A stretch of DNA of 17,956 nt from the NCBI GenBank assembly GCA_045536155.1, contig JAZSMZ010000152.1:1-17956 (forward strand). Direction: 5' to 3'. Origin of the DNA: JAZQNC01 sp045536155. Lineage in GTDB: Bacteria > Bacillota > Clostridia > Oscillospirales > CAG-272. Of the stretch, positions 6,554 through 14,481 are shown piece by piece. The translations under genes were made by a program, and so were the position numbers. Every line of letters begins with the position of its first letter. Positions within the stretch are counted from its first letter, which is position 1. The notes under the pieces are model-generated. The model was not told the origin of the DNA and ran no database searches. It saw only the letters and a program-made list of their open reading frames with translations.

Positions 6554-7156
6554 TTAAACATTTTTGCCGTTTATATGCTCGCCCACGGCTCCGCCGGGAT
6601 GGATAAGTCCGAACTGCTCGGCAGTATAACCGGTCTGTTCGATGAGCGCCGCCAAAAGCGCATCAAAAATTGCGATGGTCTGGATATAACTCGAAGTTGC
6701 CATCAGTCCGAGCGGATCGCTCTCACGTCCGACATTCATCAAAAGGACAACATCCGCAGCTTTCGCAAGGGGAGAATCCGCGTTCTCGGTTATGGCAATA
6801 AGCGATGCGCCTTTTTTCGTCACAACGTCAATAAGGGGCAGAAGCTCGTTGGTTTTGCCGCCTCGCGACACCATTACCATGACATCCTCGCGCTTGATTC
6901 CGCCCATTCCGCCATGAATTGCCTCGCATGGGGGCATGAACATCGCTCCGCGCTCGATGCAGCAGAGCGAATGGGCAAATTTCTTTGCAGCAATTCCCGA
7001 CGATCCCGACGCGCTTGTCATGATTCTCGGACAGCTTGCCAGCAAATCAACTGCGCGCGAAAAATCGTCTTTGCTTATTCTCGACAGCGTATTTTCAACC
7101 GCTTCCCTTTCGCGTTCAACCGACAAAAGTGCCGCTTTGTATGCTTCTTTTTTCAA
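6554..7156 (-). CDS. SIS-domain sugar-phosphate isomerase (KpsF/GutQ-like, no CBS domains)
   Basis: The 200-residue protein is a single SIS (sugar isomerase) domain. Phosphosugar-binding motifs are TSASGSSGIAAKKFA (about 47-61), VSRGGKTNE (about 96-104) and the C-terminal LIHPGGAVGE, which is characteristic of arabinose-5-phosphate isomerases of the KpsF/GutQ/KdsD group. The CBS pair of those enzymes is missing. The usual SNSGET loop reads SRGGKT, so the substrate may differ. The start is TTG (7156-7154): CGAGGT (7165-7170) lies 8 bases upstream, and no in-frame ATG occurs before residue 46. It is followed by the glycosidase-like gene and preceded 55 bases away by the U32 gene on the same strand. 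A role in handling a sugar phosphate released from a glycan is inferred from the neighbour. Confidence 0.83.
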   Translation of the reverse strand: MKKEAYKAALLSVEREREAVENTLSRISKDDFSRAVDLLASCPRIMTSASGSSGIAAKKFAHSLCCIERGAMFMPPCEAIHGGMGGIKREDVMVMVSRGGKTNELLPLIDVVTKKGASLIAITENADSPLAKAADVVLLMNVGRESDPLGLMATSSYIQTIAIFDALLAALIEQTGYTAEQFGLIHPGGAVGEHINGKNV

Positions 7157-7211
7157 CTTTGTCTACCTCGTTTTCAGAAAATTTTAATGCGGGAAAGCAA
7201 GCTTAAAAAGC

Positions 7212-8465
7212 TTATTTTCGTATTATATCTCCCGTCTTTGCCGCAAAGGGGAGCTTCAGCTTGAATTCCATCATCGGGTGAGGCGCGCTCTCAATTGCAT
7301 TGCCCTCGCCGTCATACAGCTCATCCGCCGTAAATTCGCGTCCGACGAGTCCGGGCGAGATGATCTCGGCGCTCTCGCCGCGGGATATCTTATTGCGCTG
7401 TATGCACGTCGCCATCATCGTTTCGGCATCAAATTCCTTGACGATCGCGACATACGATTTTTCGCGGATATATCCCGTCTTCATTCCTTCCGAACTGCAT
7501 ATCTGTCCTTCGTTCAGCGGGCTGTCGAAGAAGTATCCCTCGCAGTATTCGCGATGGCTGACGCTGTCGAGCTCACGAAGCCAGCGTTCATCAAACGGTT
7601 TACCGTCGCGGTAGGCATCGATGGCCATACGGTAGGCGTTGGCTGTCACGGCGGCGTAGTATGCGCTCTTCATGCGTCCCTCGATCTTGAAGGATGCAAT
7701 GCCTGCCTCAATAAGCTCGGGCACTCGGCGTATCATACACATATCGCGTGACGACATGATGAAGCTTCCGCGGTCGGTCTCCATTATGGGGAGGCGATCG
7801 TCGGGCCGCTTTTCTTCTTCGATTTCGTATAATTTATAGTTCCAACGGCAGGGCTGTGTGCACTGACCTCGATTGGCATCGCGTCCTGTGAAATGGTTTG
7901 AAAGCAGGCATCTGCCCGAAAAGGATACACACATTGATCCGTGAACAAAAGCCTCAAGCTCGATATCGTCCGGAATGCTTTTCCGTATTTCGATTATGTC
8001 ATCAAGAGAGAGCTCTCTGGCAAGCACAACGCGGCTTGCTCCAAGCTTTGCCCATTCGATGCAGTCGAGATGATTAGTTACGCCCGCCTGAGTGGAAACG
8101 TGAAGCTCACACATGGGCAATATTTCTCGCACCATCGACGCCACTCCAAGGTCGGCAACGATCAGCGCATCCGGCTTTTCGTCAAATGATGCAAGGGTGT
8201 GAAGATATTCGCGCAAGAGTGCGATCTCGCCGACGCGCGGCAGTGTGTTTGCAGTGATATACGCCTTTGCTGAATGAGCGTGGGCATAAGCGACGGCATC
8301 GCGCAGCTCGTCGACTGTAAAATTATCGGCCGCGGCGCGCATTCCGAATGCCTGTCCGGCAAAATATACCGCATCGGCGCCGTAGCTGATGGCGGTGCGC
8401 AGCTTTTCAAAATTGCCTGCAGGCGAGAGCAGTTCGGGCAATTTTACTGTTTTTTTATCTGACAT
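7212..8465 (-). CDS. trhP: U32-family peptidase-like tRNA hydroxylation protein (TrhP/YegQ type)
   Basis: The 417-residue protein opens with PELLSPAGNFEKL. It carries the U32 signature around residues 171-188 (EAFVHGSMCVSFSGRC), followed by GRDANRGQCTQPCRW. Cys179, Cys186, Cys202 and Cys206 fit the cysteine set that binds an Fe-S cluster in U32 proteins. The length fits TrhP/YegQ, which makes 5-hydroxyuridine at the tRNA wobble base 34, rather than the longer RlhA, which acts on 23S rRNA. Known family members use prephenate and act as modification enzymes despite the peptidase name. No clear ribosome binding site precedes the ATG. The 77-base gap to the upstream aminopeptidase gene is mostly a terminator, so the source of its transcription is unclear. 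Confidence 0.85.
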   Translation of the reverse strand: MSDKKTVKLPELLSPAGNFEKLRTAISYGADAVYFAGQAFGMRAAADNFTVDELRDAVAYAHAHSAKAYITANTLPRVGEIALLREYLHTLASFDEKPDALIVADLGVASMVREILPMCELHVSTQAGVTNHLDCIEWAKLGASRVVLARELSLDDIIEIRKSIPDDIELEAFVHGSMCVSFSGRCLLSNHFTGRDANRGQCTQPCRWNYKLYEIEEEKRPDDRLPIMETDRGSFIMSSRDMCMIRRVPELIEAGIASFKIEGRMKSAYYAAVTANAYRMAIDAYRDGKPFDERWLRELDSVSHREYCEGYFFDSPLNEGQICSSEGMKTGYIREKSYVAIVKEFDAETMMATCIQRNKISRGESAEIISPGLVGREFTADELYDGEGNAIESAPHPMMEFKLKLPFAAKTGDIIRK

Positions 8466-8485
8466 ATCTTATGATTTTCTTTCGT

Positions 8486-8530
8486 AAAAATCAGCATCGG
8501 CCGCATCTGACAAAAGAGATGCGGCGATGC
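8486..8530 (-). terminator. Intrinsic terminator of the M18 aminopeptidase gene
   Basis: A long stem pairs 8494-8508 with 8517-8530 (14 bp with one bulged C) around an 8-base loop. On the minus strand it is followed by five T (8490-8486). It lies 12 bases past the aminopeptidase stop and just 20 bases before the start of the U32 gene. Confidence 0.9.
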
Positions 8531-8542
8531 ATTGGTTGTGAT

Positions 8543-9943
8543 TTAAGCTTTGGAGAATGCAGAGAAAGCGAGGTGGGTCATGTAAAGGTCGCCGGCAGCG
8601 ATCGCCTCCCAGGGTGCATGCATGGAGAGCACCGGAACGCCCACGTCAACTGTATCGATATTCTTTCTTGCTATATATGCGGCAACCGTTCCTCCGCCGC
8701 CCTGGTCAACCTTGCCAAGCTCGGCTGTCTGCCATACTACTCCCGCTTCGTCAAAGCACTTTCTTACCCATCCCACAAGCTCGGCCGTGGCATCGGAAGT
8801 ACCCGATTTGCCGCGCGCGCCAGTGTACTTATTCATAACTACACCGCGATTGATGTATGCGCTGTTGCGGGATTCGTAAACCTCTGCAAAATGAGGATCA
8901 AAGGCTGCCGAAACGTCAGCAGAAAGGCAGCGCGATGCGGCGCGTACAGCAGCGCGGTTTGCGCCGATCTGGTCACATATTTCATCGATAAGATCGGTGA
9001 ATGCCTGGCTCTGCATACCGGTAACGCCGTCAGAACCGGTTTCCTCCTTATCGGCAAGGATCACCATTGTTGTTCTTTCATGCTTTTTGACAGAGAAGAA
9101 GCCTGTCATTTCGGTATATGCGCAAACTCTGTCGTCGTGTCCGTAGCCGCCGATAAGTCCACGGTCAAGACCGATATATCTTGCGCGTGCGGCAGGAACT
9201 GCGCTCAGCTCGGCAGAAAGGAAATCCGCCTCGGTCATGCCGTATTTTTCATTGAGGATGCTTAACACGTTAAGTTTGATCTTTTCCTCAGCACCCTCAA
9301 GATTGAGAGGTGTGCAGCCTGCGAAAAGATTGAGCGATTCGCCGGGAATCGCCTCACCGAGAGGACGGGTCACCTGATCCTTTGCGAGATGGGGAAGGAG
9401 ATCGGTAATGTAGAACACCGGCTCGCTTTCATCCTCGCCGATGGAAATGTCAACAGTGGTACCGTCCGCTTTTACAACAGAGCCGTGGAGAGCAAGCGGA
9501 ATTGTAGTCCACTGATATTTTTTGATTCCGCCGTAATAATGAGTTTTGAAAAATGCCATATCGTTCTGCTCATAAAGCGGATTCTGCTTTAAGTCCAGAC
9601 GGGGTGAATCGATGTGGGCGGCAAGGATATGAATTCCCTCTTCGAGCGGCTTTTCGCCTATTTCAAAAATGTAGAGCGCCTTGCCACGGTTATTGTAATA
9701 ATACTTTCCGCCAACAGCAAGAGCTTCGCCGAAACGGTATTCACGGTATCCTTCGGCCTCAGCCATCTCGATGCCGTATTTTACCGCTTCGCGCTCGGTC
9801 TTGGAAGCATCCAGGAAGCACATATAACCCTCGGCATAATCGCGTATGGCGGTGATGTCCTCTTCGGTGAAGTCATCGTATAATTTTTTGCGTTTCAAAA
9901 ACAGTTTCTCGGATAATTCTTTTCCTGCTTTAATTTCAGACAT
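8543..9943 (-). CDS. M18-family aminopeptidase
   Basis: The 466-residue protein is a di-zinc aminopeptidase of family M18 that removes N-terminal residues from cytoplasmic peptides. Metal and catalytic motifs are in the expected order: AAHIDSPR (His110), GYGHDDR (Asp270), ADKEETGSDG (Glu300/301), SADVS (Asp343) and SMHAPWE (His442). The length is typical. The frame stays open to an ATG at 10033, but that start would lie on the -35 box of the gene's own promoter, so the ATG at 9943 is chosen. AAGGAG (9956-9961) lies 12 bases upstream of this ATG. The gene stands alone, with a promoter (10005-10033) and a terminator (8486-8530). Confidence 0.93.
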   Translation of the reverse strand: MSEIKAGKELSEKLFLKRKKLYDDFTEEDITAIRDYAEGYMCFLDASKTEREAVKYGIEMAEAEGYREYRFGEALAVGGKYYYNNRGKALYIFEIGEKPLEEGIHILAAHIDSPRLDLKQNPLYEQNDMAFFKTHYYGGIKKYQWTTIPLALHGSVVKADGTTVDISIGEDESEPVFYITDLLPHLAKDQVTRPLGEAIPGESLNLFAGCTPLNLEGAEEKIKLNVLSILNEKYGMTEADFLSAELSAVPAARARYIGLDRGLIGGYGHDDRVCAYTEMTGFFSVKKHERTTMVILADKEETGSDGVTGMQSQAFTDLIDEICDQIGANRAAVRAASRCLSADVSAAFDPHFAEVYESRNSAYINRGVVMNKYTGARGKSGTSDATAELVGWVRKCFDEAGVVWQTAELGKVDQGGGGTVAAYIARKNIDTVDVGVPVLSMHAPWEAIAAGDLYMTHLAFSAFSKA

Positions 9944-10004
9944 GATCTTTTGTATCTCCTTCGAAAAATAATATTTTTTAATAAAAAATCCATTATTACT
10001 TCCC

Positions 10005-10033
10005 ATTATATCATATATTTGCCCGTTTTGCAA
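10005..10033 (-). promoter_or_regulatory. Promoter of the M18 aminopeptidase gene
   Basis: On the minus strand, TTGCAA (10033-10028), a 17-base spacer and a perfect TATAAT (10010-10005) preceded by TGA form an extended -10 promoter. It sets the start of the aminopeptidase at 9943. Confidence 0.75.
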
Positions 10034-10115
10034 CAGAAAGTGCGTTAAATAACACGATATTGTCGGGTTTGTTTAAGGAAAAAGTATCCAATTTATAAAT
10101 TTAAGAAAATAACTG

Positions 10116-10144
10116 TTGAAATATATGAAATTTTATGATATTAT
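10116..10144 (+). promoter_or_regulatory. Promoter of the rlmN-prpC-prkC operon
   Basis: TTGAAA (10116-10121) and TATTAT (10139-10144) are 17 bases apart, with TGA directly before the -10. The leader to rlmN is about 40 bases. It is arranged back to back with the aminopeptidase promoter. Confidence 0.75.
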
Positions 10145-10190
10145 ATAATAGTATACTTTTTCAATAATACTCGGACGGTAATAATACGCA

Positions 10191-11213
10191 ATGAAACCAG
10201 ATATACTCTCAATGACACAAGAGGAGCTTGTCTCCTTTATGCAAGAGCTCGGACAGCCCGCCTACCGCGCAAAGCAGATACGCGAATGGCTGCTCCGCGG
10301 CATCGGATTCGACGGAATGACAAACCTCTCAAAAGCGCTGCGTGAGCAGCTTGCTCAGTCGGCCGACGACGGTCTGCCCAAAATAGATAAAAAGCTCGTT
10401 TCGAGCGACGGAACCATCAAATATCTCTTTGAGCTTTCCGACGGACAAAAGATCGAAAGCGTAGTTATGGACTATGAACACGGCGCTACGATATGCGTTT
10501 CCAGCCAGGCCGGCTGCCGCATGGGCTGCAAATTCTGCGCCTCGAACACCGGCGGTCTTGTACGCTCGCTTAAAACATCTGAAATGCTCGGACAGCTTCT
10601 TGTTGCTCAGCGTGACAGCCAAAAGCGTATCGGCGGCATAGTGCTGATGGGCATCGGCGAACCGCTTGACAACTACGACAACGTAATAAAGTTTATACGT
10701 TTGGCCTCATCGCCCGATTTTTTGAACATCGGGCAGCGCCACATTTCCCTTTCCACCTGCGGAGTGGTACCGGGAATTTTAAAGCTGATGGAAGAGGATC
10801 TGCAGATCACCCTCTCGATCTCGCTTCATGCCACAAACGATGACGAGCGCGATCTTATCATGCCCGTCAACCGCAAGTGGGGACTTGGCGAGCTTTTACC
10901 CGTATGCCGCGCATATTTTGATCGGACGGGTCGCAGAATATCCTTTGAATATACCCTTATTGAGGGCGTGAACGATGACGACAGCCACGCCGATGCGCTA
11001 GCGATTCTCTTGCAAAAGCATTTTGGACGCGAAGCTCCCTTCCACGTCAATCTCATTCCGGTGAACGAAGTGGCAGGACGAGGCTTTTCGCGCTCAAAAA
11101 GTGCTGAGCGCTTTATGAGACGTCTTAACAGCCGTCATGTCAACGCAACTGTACGCCGTTCGCTGGGCGCCGATATAAGCGCCGCATGCGGTCAGCTCAG
11201 AAACAGCAAGTAA
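10191..11213 (+). CDS. rlmN: Dual-specificity 23S rRNA A2503 / tRNA A37 C2-methyltransferase
   Basis: The 340-residue radical SAM enzyme makes 2-methyladenosine at 23S rRNA A2503 and tRNA position 37. The [4Fe-4S] motif is Cys109-x3-Cys113-x2-Cys116 (GCRMGCKFC). Cys102 in ATICVSSQ and Cys333 in AACGQL correspond to the two mechanistic cysteines of Escherichia coli RlmN (118 and 355), so the protein looks active. The N-terminal helical RNA-binding domain (about 1-95) is present and the length is typical. The ribosome binding site is weak (ACGGT only), and the start follows family alignment. It is the first gene of an operon with prpC (56 bases downstream) and prkC, an order conserved in many Firmicutes. 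Confidence 0.97.
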   Translation: MKPDILSMTQEELVSFMQELGQPAYRAKQIREWLLRGIGFDGMTNLSKALREQLAQSADDGLPKIDKKLVSSDGTIKYLFELSDGQKIESVVMDYEHGATICVSSQAGCRMGCKFCASNTGGLVRSLKTSEMLGQLLVAQRDSQKRIGGIVLMGIGEPLDNYDNVIKFIRLASSPDFLNIGQRHISLSTCGVVPGILKLMEEDLQITLSISLHATNDDERDLIMPVNRKWGLGELLPVCRAYFDRTGRRISFEYTLIEGVNDDDSHADALAILLQKHFGREAPFHVNLIPVNEVAGRGFSRSKSAERFMRRLNSRHVNATVRRSLGADISAACGQLRNSK

Positions 11214-11269
11214 TTATTTAACCATACAGCATTTTCGCACTATCCGAAAAGAAAGGCAGGGCAAACCCT

Positions 11270-12019
11270 ATGCTTAAATATTCGGGCAAAACCGACACCG
11301 GCAAAAAACGCCAGAACAACGAGGATTCCTTCCGGATTCTCGAACTCGATCAGGGCGCTCTTTTGGCCGTCGTCTGCGACGGCATGGGAGGCGCTGTGGG
11401 CGGAGAAGTCGCCAGCGCAAGCGCGATCGACGCATTCTGCGCCTACATAAACGAGCATCTACCCGATCTGTCGCAAAAAGACGCCGCAGTAGGTGATATG
11501 ATGCGCATGGCCTGCGTCACTGCAAACGCCTGTGTGTACCAGAAATCAACCGACGATACTTCGCTCGGCGGAATGGGTACCACTCTTGTTGCCGCGCTCC
11601 TTTACGGCAGGACCATGTATGTTGCCAACATCGGTGACAGCCGCCTTTACATCATATCCGACGGTACCATGACGCAGCTCACCCGTGACCATTCGTGGGT
11701 GCAGATGTGGGTCGACCTCGGACAGATGACACCCGAAGAAGCTGCGGTGAGCCCGAGCCGCAACGCGATTTTGCGTGCGGTGGGAATCGATTCCAAGGTG
11801 GAAAGCGACCTCTTTACCGTCGACTTTTCCGTTTCGGACAGTGCAACCATCCTTCTCTGCTCAGACGGTCTTTCCGACTATCTGCCGCAAAGCGAGATAT
11901 TCAATATCATAAACGATCAGACAGTATCCCTCGACGATCGCGTTTCCGCTCTTATCGACGGTGCAAACCGCAATGGAGGCGGAGACAACATTACTGCGAT
12001 CCTTTTCGAGATAGAATAA
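11270..12019 (+). CDS. prpC: PP2C-type Ser/Thr protein phosphatase, Stp1/PrpC family
   Basis: The 249-residue cytoplasmic phosphatase reverses phosphorylation by the adjacent PASTA kinase. The PP2C motifs are in order: KRQNNEDSF near the N-terminus, VCDGMGGAVGGEVAS, NIGDSRLYI, LTRDHSWV, LLCSDGLSDYL and GGGDNITA with the final metal-binding Asp. Length and motif spacing are those of PrpC/Stp. The frame opens 56 bases after rlmN and closes 29 bases before prkC, with no terminator in either gap, so the three are co-transcribed. The ribosome binding site is an imperfect GAAAGG/AGGG stretch. Family knowledge gives targets in cell-wall synthesis, translation factors and the kinase itself. Confidence 0.97.
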   Translation: MLKYSGKTDTGKKRQNNEDSFRILELDQGALLAVVCDGMGGAVGGEVASASAIDAFCAYINEHLPDLSQKDAAVGDMMRMACVTANACVYQKSTDDTSLGGMGTTLVAALLYGRTMYVANIGDSRLYIISDGTMTQLTRDHSWVQMWVDLGQMTPEEAAVSPSRNAILRAVGIDSKVESDLFTVDFSVSDSATILLCSDGLSDYLPQSEIFNIINDQTVSLDDRVSALIDGANRNGGGDNITAILFEIE

Positions 12020-12048
12020 AAATACAGTATTTCCGCAGGAGCTAACGC

Positions 12049-13887
12049 ATGAGTGTTTTCGACAAATACGTTGGTCAGATATTCGACCACCGTTATAAAA
12101 TAGTCAAGATTATCGGCGTGGGCGGAATGGCTGTCGTTTTCGAAGCCGTTGACATGGTCATGAAGTGCAATGTCGCGGTCAAGATGTTAAAAGACGAAAT
12201 AACAAACGATATACAATCCGTCAAACGTTTCAATTCGGAATCCCGCGCAATATCGATGCTTTCGCATCCGAATATTGTTTCAATATACGACGTTTCCTTT
12301 AAGGCAAATCTCAAATACATCGTAATGGAGTATGTAAACGGCATCACCTTAAAGGCATATATGAACCGCAAAGGCGCGCTCTCTTTCAGAGAAACGATAT
12401 CCTTTGCCGAGCAGACACTGAGAGCGCTTGAACACGCGCATTCCAAAAATATTATTCATCGCGACATCAAGCCGCAGAATATCATTTTGCTCAAGGACGG
12501 CAGAATCAAGGTTACCGACTTCGGTATCGCAAAGCTGCCCAATGCCGAAACCGTTACCATGACCGACAAGGCCATCGGAACCGTTTATTACATCAGCCCC
12601 GAGCAGGCGTCCGGCAAGCGCATTGACCAGCGTTCCGACCTCTATTCACTGGGCGTAATGATGTATGAAATGGCAACAGGTCAGCTTCCCTTTATGGCCG
12701 ACAGCCCCGTTTCGGTAGCGCTTATGCAGGTGAGCACAGCTCCCCGCCGTCCGCGCGAGATCAATCCGTCCATTCCGATAGGACTGGAACAGATAATCCT
12801 CGGTGCTATGGAAAAAGATCCCGAAAAGCGATTCCGCACAGCATCCCAGATGCTTCGGCACATCGCTCAGCTGAAGGCAAATCCGAACCATGTGTTCAGG
12901 TCATCCAAAAGCCAAAGCTCAAATCAAACGCGCACTTCAGCGCCCAGGCAATACCGTTCAAACTATGCAAGCGGAACAAAGAGAAAACCGCCCAAGCCCA
13001 TGCCGGAGCGCAAAAAGAAATCCAGCCGTTCCATGTTCCCGATCATATCGGGTGTTACAACGGCATTTCTAATCGTCATCGTCGCAACGGCGATAACCGT
13101 GCTCGGCAATCTCATGTCCGATTTTGCTTCGTCGTCGCCGAAATCGATAACTATTCCCGACTACGTCAACGAGCTGTATACTCCCGAATTCAGACAGGAT
13201 CTGAATTCGCTCAAGTATTACAACATCACCATCGTAGACAAATTCACCGACGAATATCCCGAAAACACCATAATCGATCAGGAGCCCGAGGCGGGCGAAA
13301 ACCGCAAGGTTGCCGCAGGAAAGCAGTATTGCGACCTTGTTTTAACCGTTACCCGCGGCGAAAAAGAGATCATTTTGCCCGACTTTACGATTACAGAATA
13401 CCGCTTGGCCGAGACGCAGCTGCGCGATAAATATTCGCTTATTCCCACCACCGAATCGGAATACAACGATTTCGTTCCGCTCGGATACGTTATCCGCACC
13501 GAGCCCGAGGCAGGAGCCTCTCTTAAATCGGGCGACGTCGTCAAGCTGATATACAGCAAGGGTCAGAAGATCGACTACGTCACCGTCCCCAGCTTTATCG
13601 GCATGACCGAGGAAAAGGCCTACGCCACTCTGATCGCAAAATCGCTCTCGCTCGACAACGTAATATACGAGTACACCGAGACCGACAAATATCCCGAATA
13701 CGTCCCCGCAGGACAGGTAATATGGCAGAGCAAGACAGCCAATTCCGAGGTCCCCGCAAACTCTACAAAGATCTCATTTATTGTCAGTCTGGGCTCGTTC
13801 AACAAAACGACTCCCGAGACCGATTCGAGCTCAACTTCAAACTCGTCGGGATCAGGCTTTATCTGGTCAGATTATTTCAGTCATTAA
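12049..13887 (+). CDS. prkC: PASTA-domain Ser/Thr protein kinase (PrkC/StkP/PknB family)
   Basis: The 612-residue membrane kinase senses muropeptides or lipid II through external PASTA domains. The Hanks-type kinase domain (about 15-275) has the glycine loop IGVGGMAVV (22-30), Lys45, HRDIKPQN (137-144), DFG (157-159), an activation loop with Thr168/170/172 and SPE (183-185). All catalytic residues are present. A basic juxtamembrane linker (about 281-329) leads to one transmembrane segment (about 330-353). Three PASTA repeats follow (about 366-436, 438-505 and 508-582), with a Ser/Thr-rich tail at the end. AGGAG (12037-12041) lies 7 bases before the ATG. A strong terminator overlaps the stop, so the operon ends here. 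In Bacillus and many Clostridia rsgA and rpe would follow. Confidence 0.97.
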   Translation: MSVFDKYVGQIFDHRYKIVKIIGVGGMAVVFEAVDMVMKCNVAVKMLKDEITNDIQSVKRFNSESRAISMLSHPNIVSIYDVSFKANLKYIVMEYVNGITLKAYMNRKGALSFRETISFAEQTLRALEHAHSKNIIHRDIKPQNIILLKDGRIKVTDFGIAKLPNAETVTMTDKAIGTVYYISPEQASGKRIDQRSDLYSLGVMMYEMATGQLPFMADSPVSVALMQVSTAPRRPREINPSIPIGLEQIILGAMEKDPEKRFRTASQMLRHIAQLKANPNHVFRSSKSQSSNQTRTSAPRQYRSNYASGTKRKPPKPMPERKKKSSRSMFPIISGVTTAFLIVIVATAITVLGNLMSDFASSSPKSITIPDYVNELYTPEFRQDLNSLKYYNITIVDKFTDEYPENTIIDQEPEAGENRKVAAGKQYCDLVLTVTRGEKEIILPDFTITEYRLAETQLRDKYSLIPTTESEYNDFVPLGYVIRTEPEAGASLKSGDVVKLIYSKGQKIDYVTVPSFIGMTEEKAYATLIAKSLSLDNVIYEYTETDKYPEYVPAGQVIWQSKTANSEVPANSTKISFIVSLGSFNKTTPETDSSSTSNSSGSGFIWSDYFSH

Positions 13888-13921
13888 AAAAGGGTGCCAA
13901 TTTAAATTGGCACCCTTTTTT
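13886..13921. terminator. Bidirectional intrinsic terminator after prkC
   Basis: This 36-base perfect palindrome has a GGGTGCCAA stem, an AT-only loop, six A before it and six T after it. It overlaps the prkC stop codon. It can terminate prkC on the plus strand and the convergent ferritin-like gene on the minus strand, whose stop lies 12 bases away. Confidence 0.95.
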
Positions 13922-13932
13922 ACCATATTCAG

Positions 13933-14367
13933 TTAGAGATATGCTCTCACACCGTCGGCAAGCTTTTGCTCCGAATCGATAAGGCGTTTTGCGATATCCT
14001 TCGACTTTTCGTCTGCCGCCTTGTATTGGTTAAGGTAACGGGAGAGCGATTTCACGCCCATGTTGCAGCCGTCTGTCATAAGATCGGCAATGGTGGCGTC
14101 GTTGCCTCCCGCCATCATCATGGCGGCCGATTTCATGTGGGACATACCCTTCGCTATCATGGCGGGATCCTTGCCGTCATCCCCGTAGTTGTCAAGCATG
14201 TTTGTGATCTCGACAGCGAGCTTTTTGTGCTCGTCCTTGCAGCTTTCAAGCGCGGTTTTGATCTCTCTGCCCTTTGCATACTGCAGGACGTCGTCGATCG
14301 AAGATATACCCATCTTTGCGCCCGCGTCACATTCGCGGAGCAGTCTGACGGTATCCTTTTCTATCAT
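13933..14367 (-). CDS. Ferritin-like helical protein, DUF2383-type
   Basis: This 144-residue protein is almost wholly alpha-helical, with no signal peptide or membrane segment. It resembles the DUF2383/PA2169 ferritin-like four-helix bundle family, as I recall it from Clostridia. Features are EHKKLAVEI in the second helix, a methionine-rich stretch (MSHMKSAAMMM), TIADLMTDGCNMGVKSL and a helix with Asn-Tyr-Lys-Ala repeats of charge. Glu and His residues in the helices could bind metal, but no classical ExxH ferritin pair is clear to me. GAGGT (14377-14381) lies 9 bases before the ATG. It stands alone between two terminators. The function is unknown; a stress or metal role is only a guess from the fold. 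Confidence 0.8.
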   Translation of the reverse strand: MIEKDTVRLLRECDAGAKMGISSIDDVLQYAKGREIKTALESCKDEHKKLAVEITNMLDNYGDDGKDPAMIAKGMSHMKSAAMMMAGGNDATIADLMTDGCNMGVKSLSRYLNQYKAADEKSKDIAKRLIDSEQKLADGVRAYL

Positions 14368-14401
14368 CAGTTATATACCTCATTTCATATTTTGATGCGA
14401 T

Positions 14402-14430
14402 ATTATTGTTCTCCTTTTCACCGAAATCAA
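14402..14430 (-). promoter_or_regulatory. Candidate promoter of the ferritin-like gene
   Basis: On the minus strand, TTGATT (14430-14425), a 17-base spacer and AATAAT (14407-14402) lie directly after the mannosidase terminator. The match is moderate, but the gene has no other room for a promoter. Confidence 0.45.
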
Positions 14431-14434
14431 TACT

Positions 14435-14474
14435 AAAAAAGCCGACGGGATTTTTTACCCTGTCGGCTTTTTTT
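14435..14474. terminator. Intrinsic terminator of the GH38 gene
   Basis: The stem GCCGAC(A)GGG paired with CCCGTCGGC has one bulged A and an AT-only loop. It is flanked by runs of A and T on either side, so it can act on both strands. On the minus strand it lies 7 bases past the alpha-mannosidase stop. Confidence 0.9.
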
Positions 14475-14481
14475 ATAATTT

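Noticed and set aside
7186..7211. AAGCTT-AAA-AAGCTT dyad between the U32 and isomerase genes as a terminator
   Set aside because: The stem is short and AT-rich, and no T-run follows on the minus strand, so readthrough into the isomerase gene is more likely.
9944..10033. 30-residue N-terminal extension of the M18 aminopeptidase
   Set aside because: Its ATG lies on the -35 box of the gene's promoter and the region is AT-rich intergenic sequence. AAGGAG precedes the ATG at 9943.
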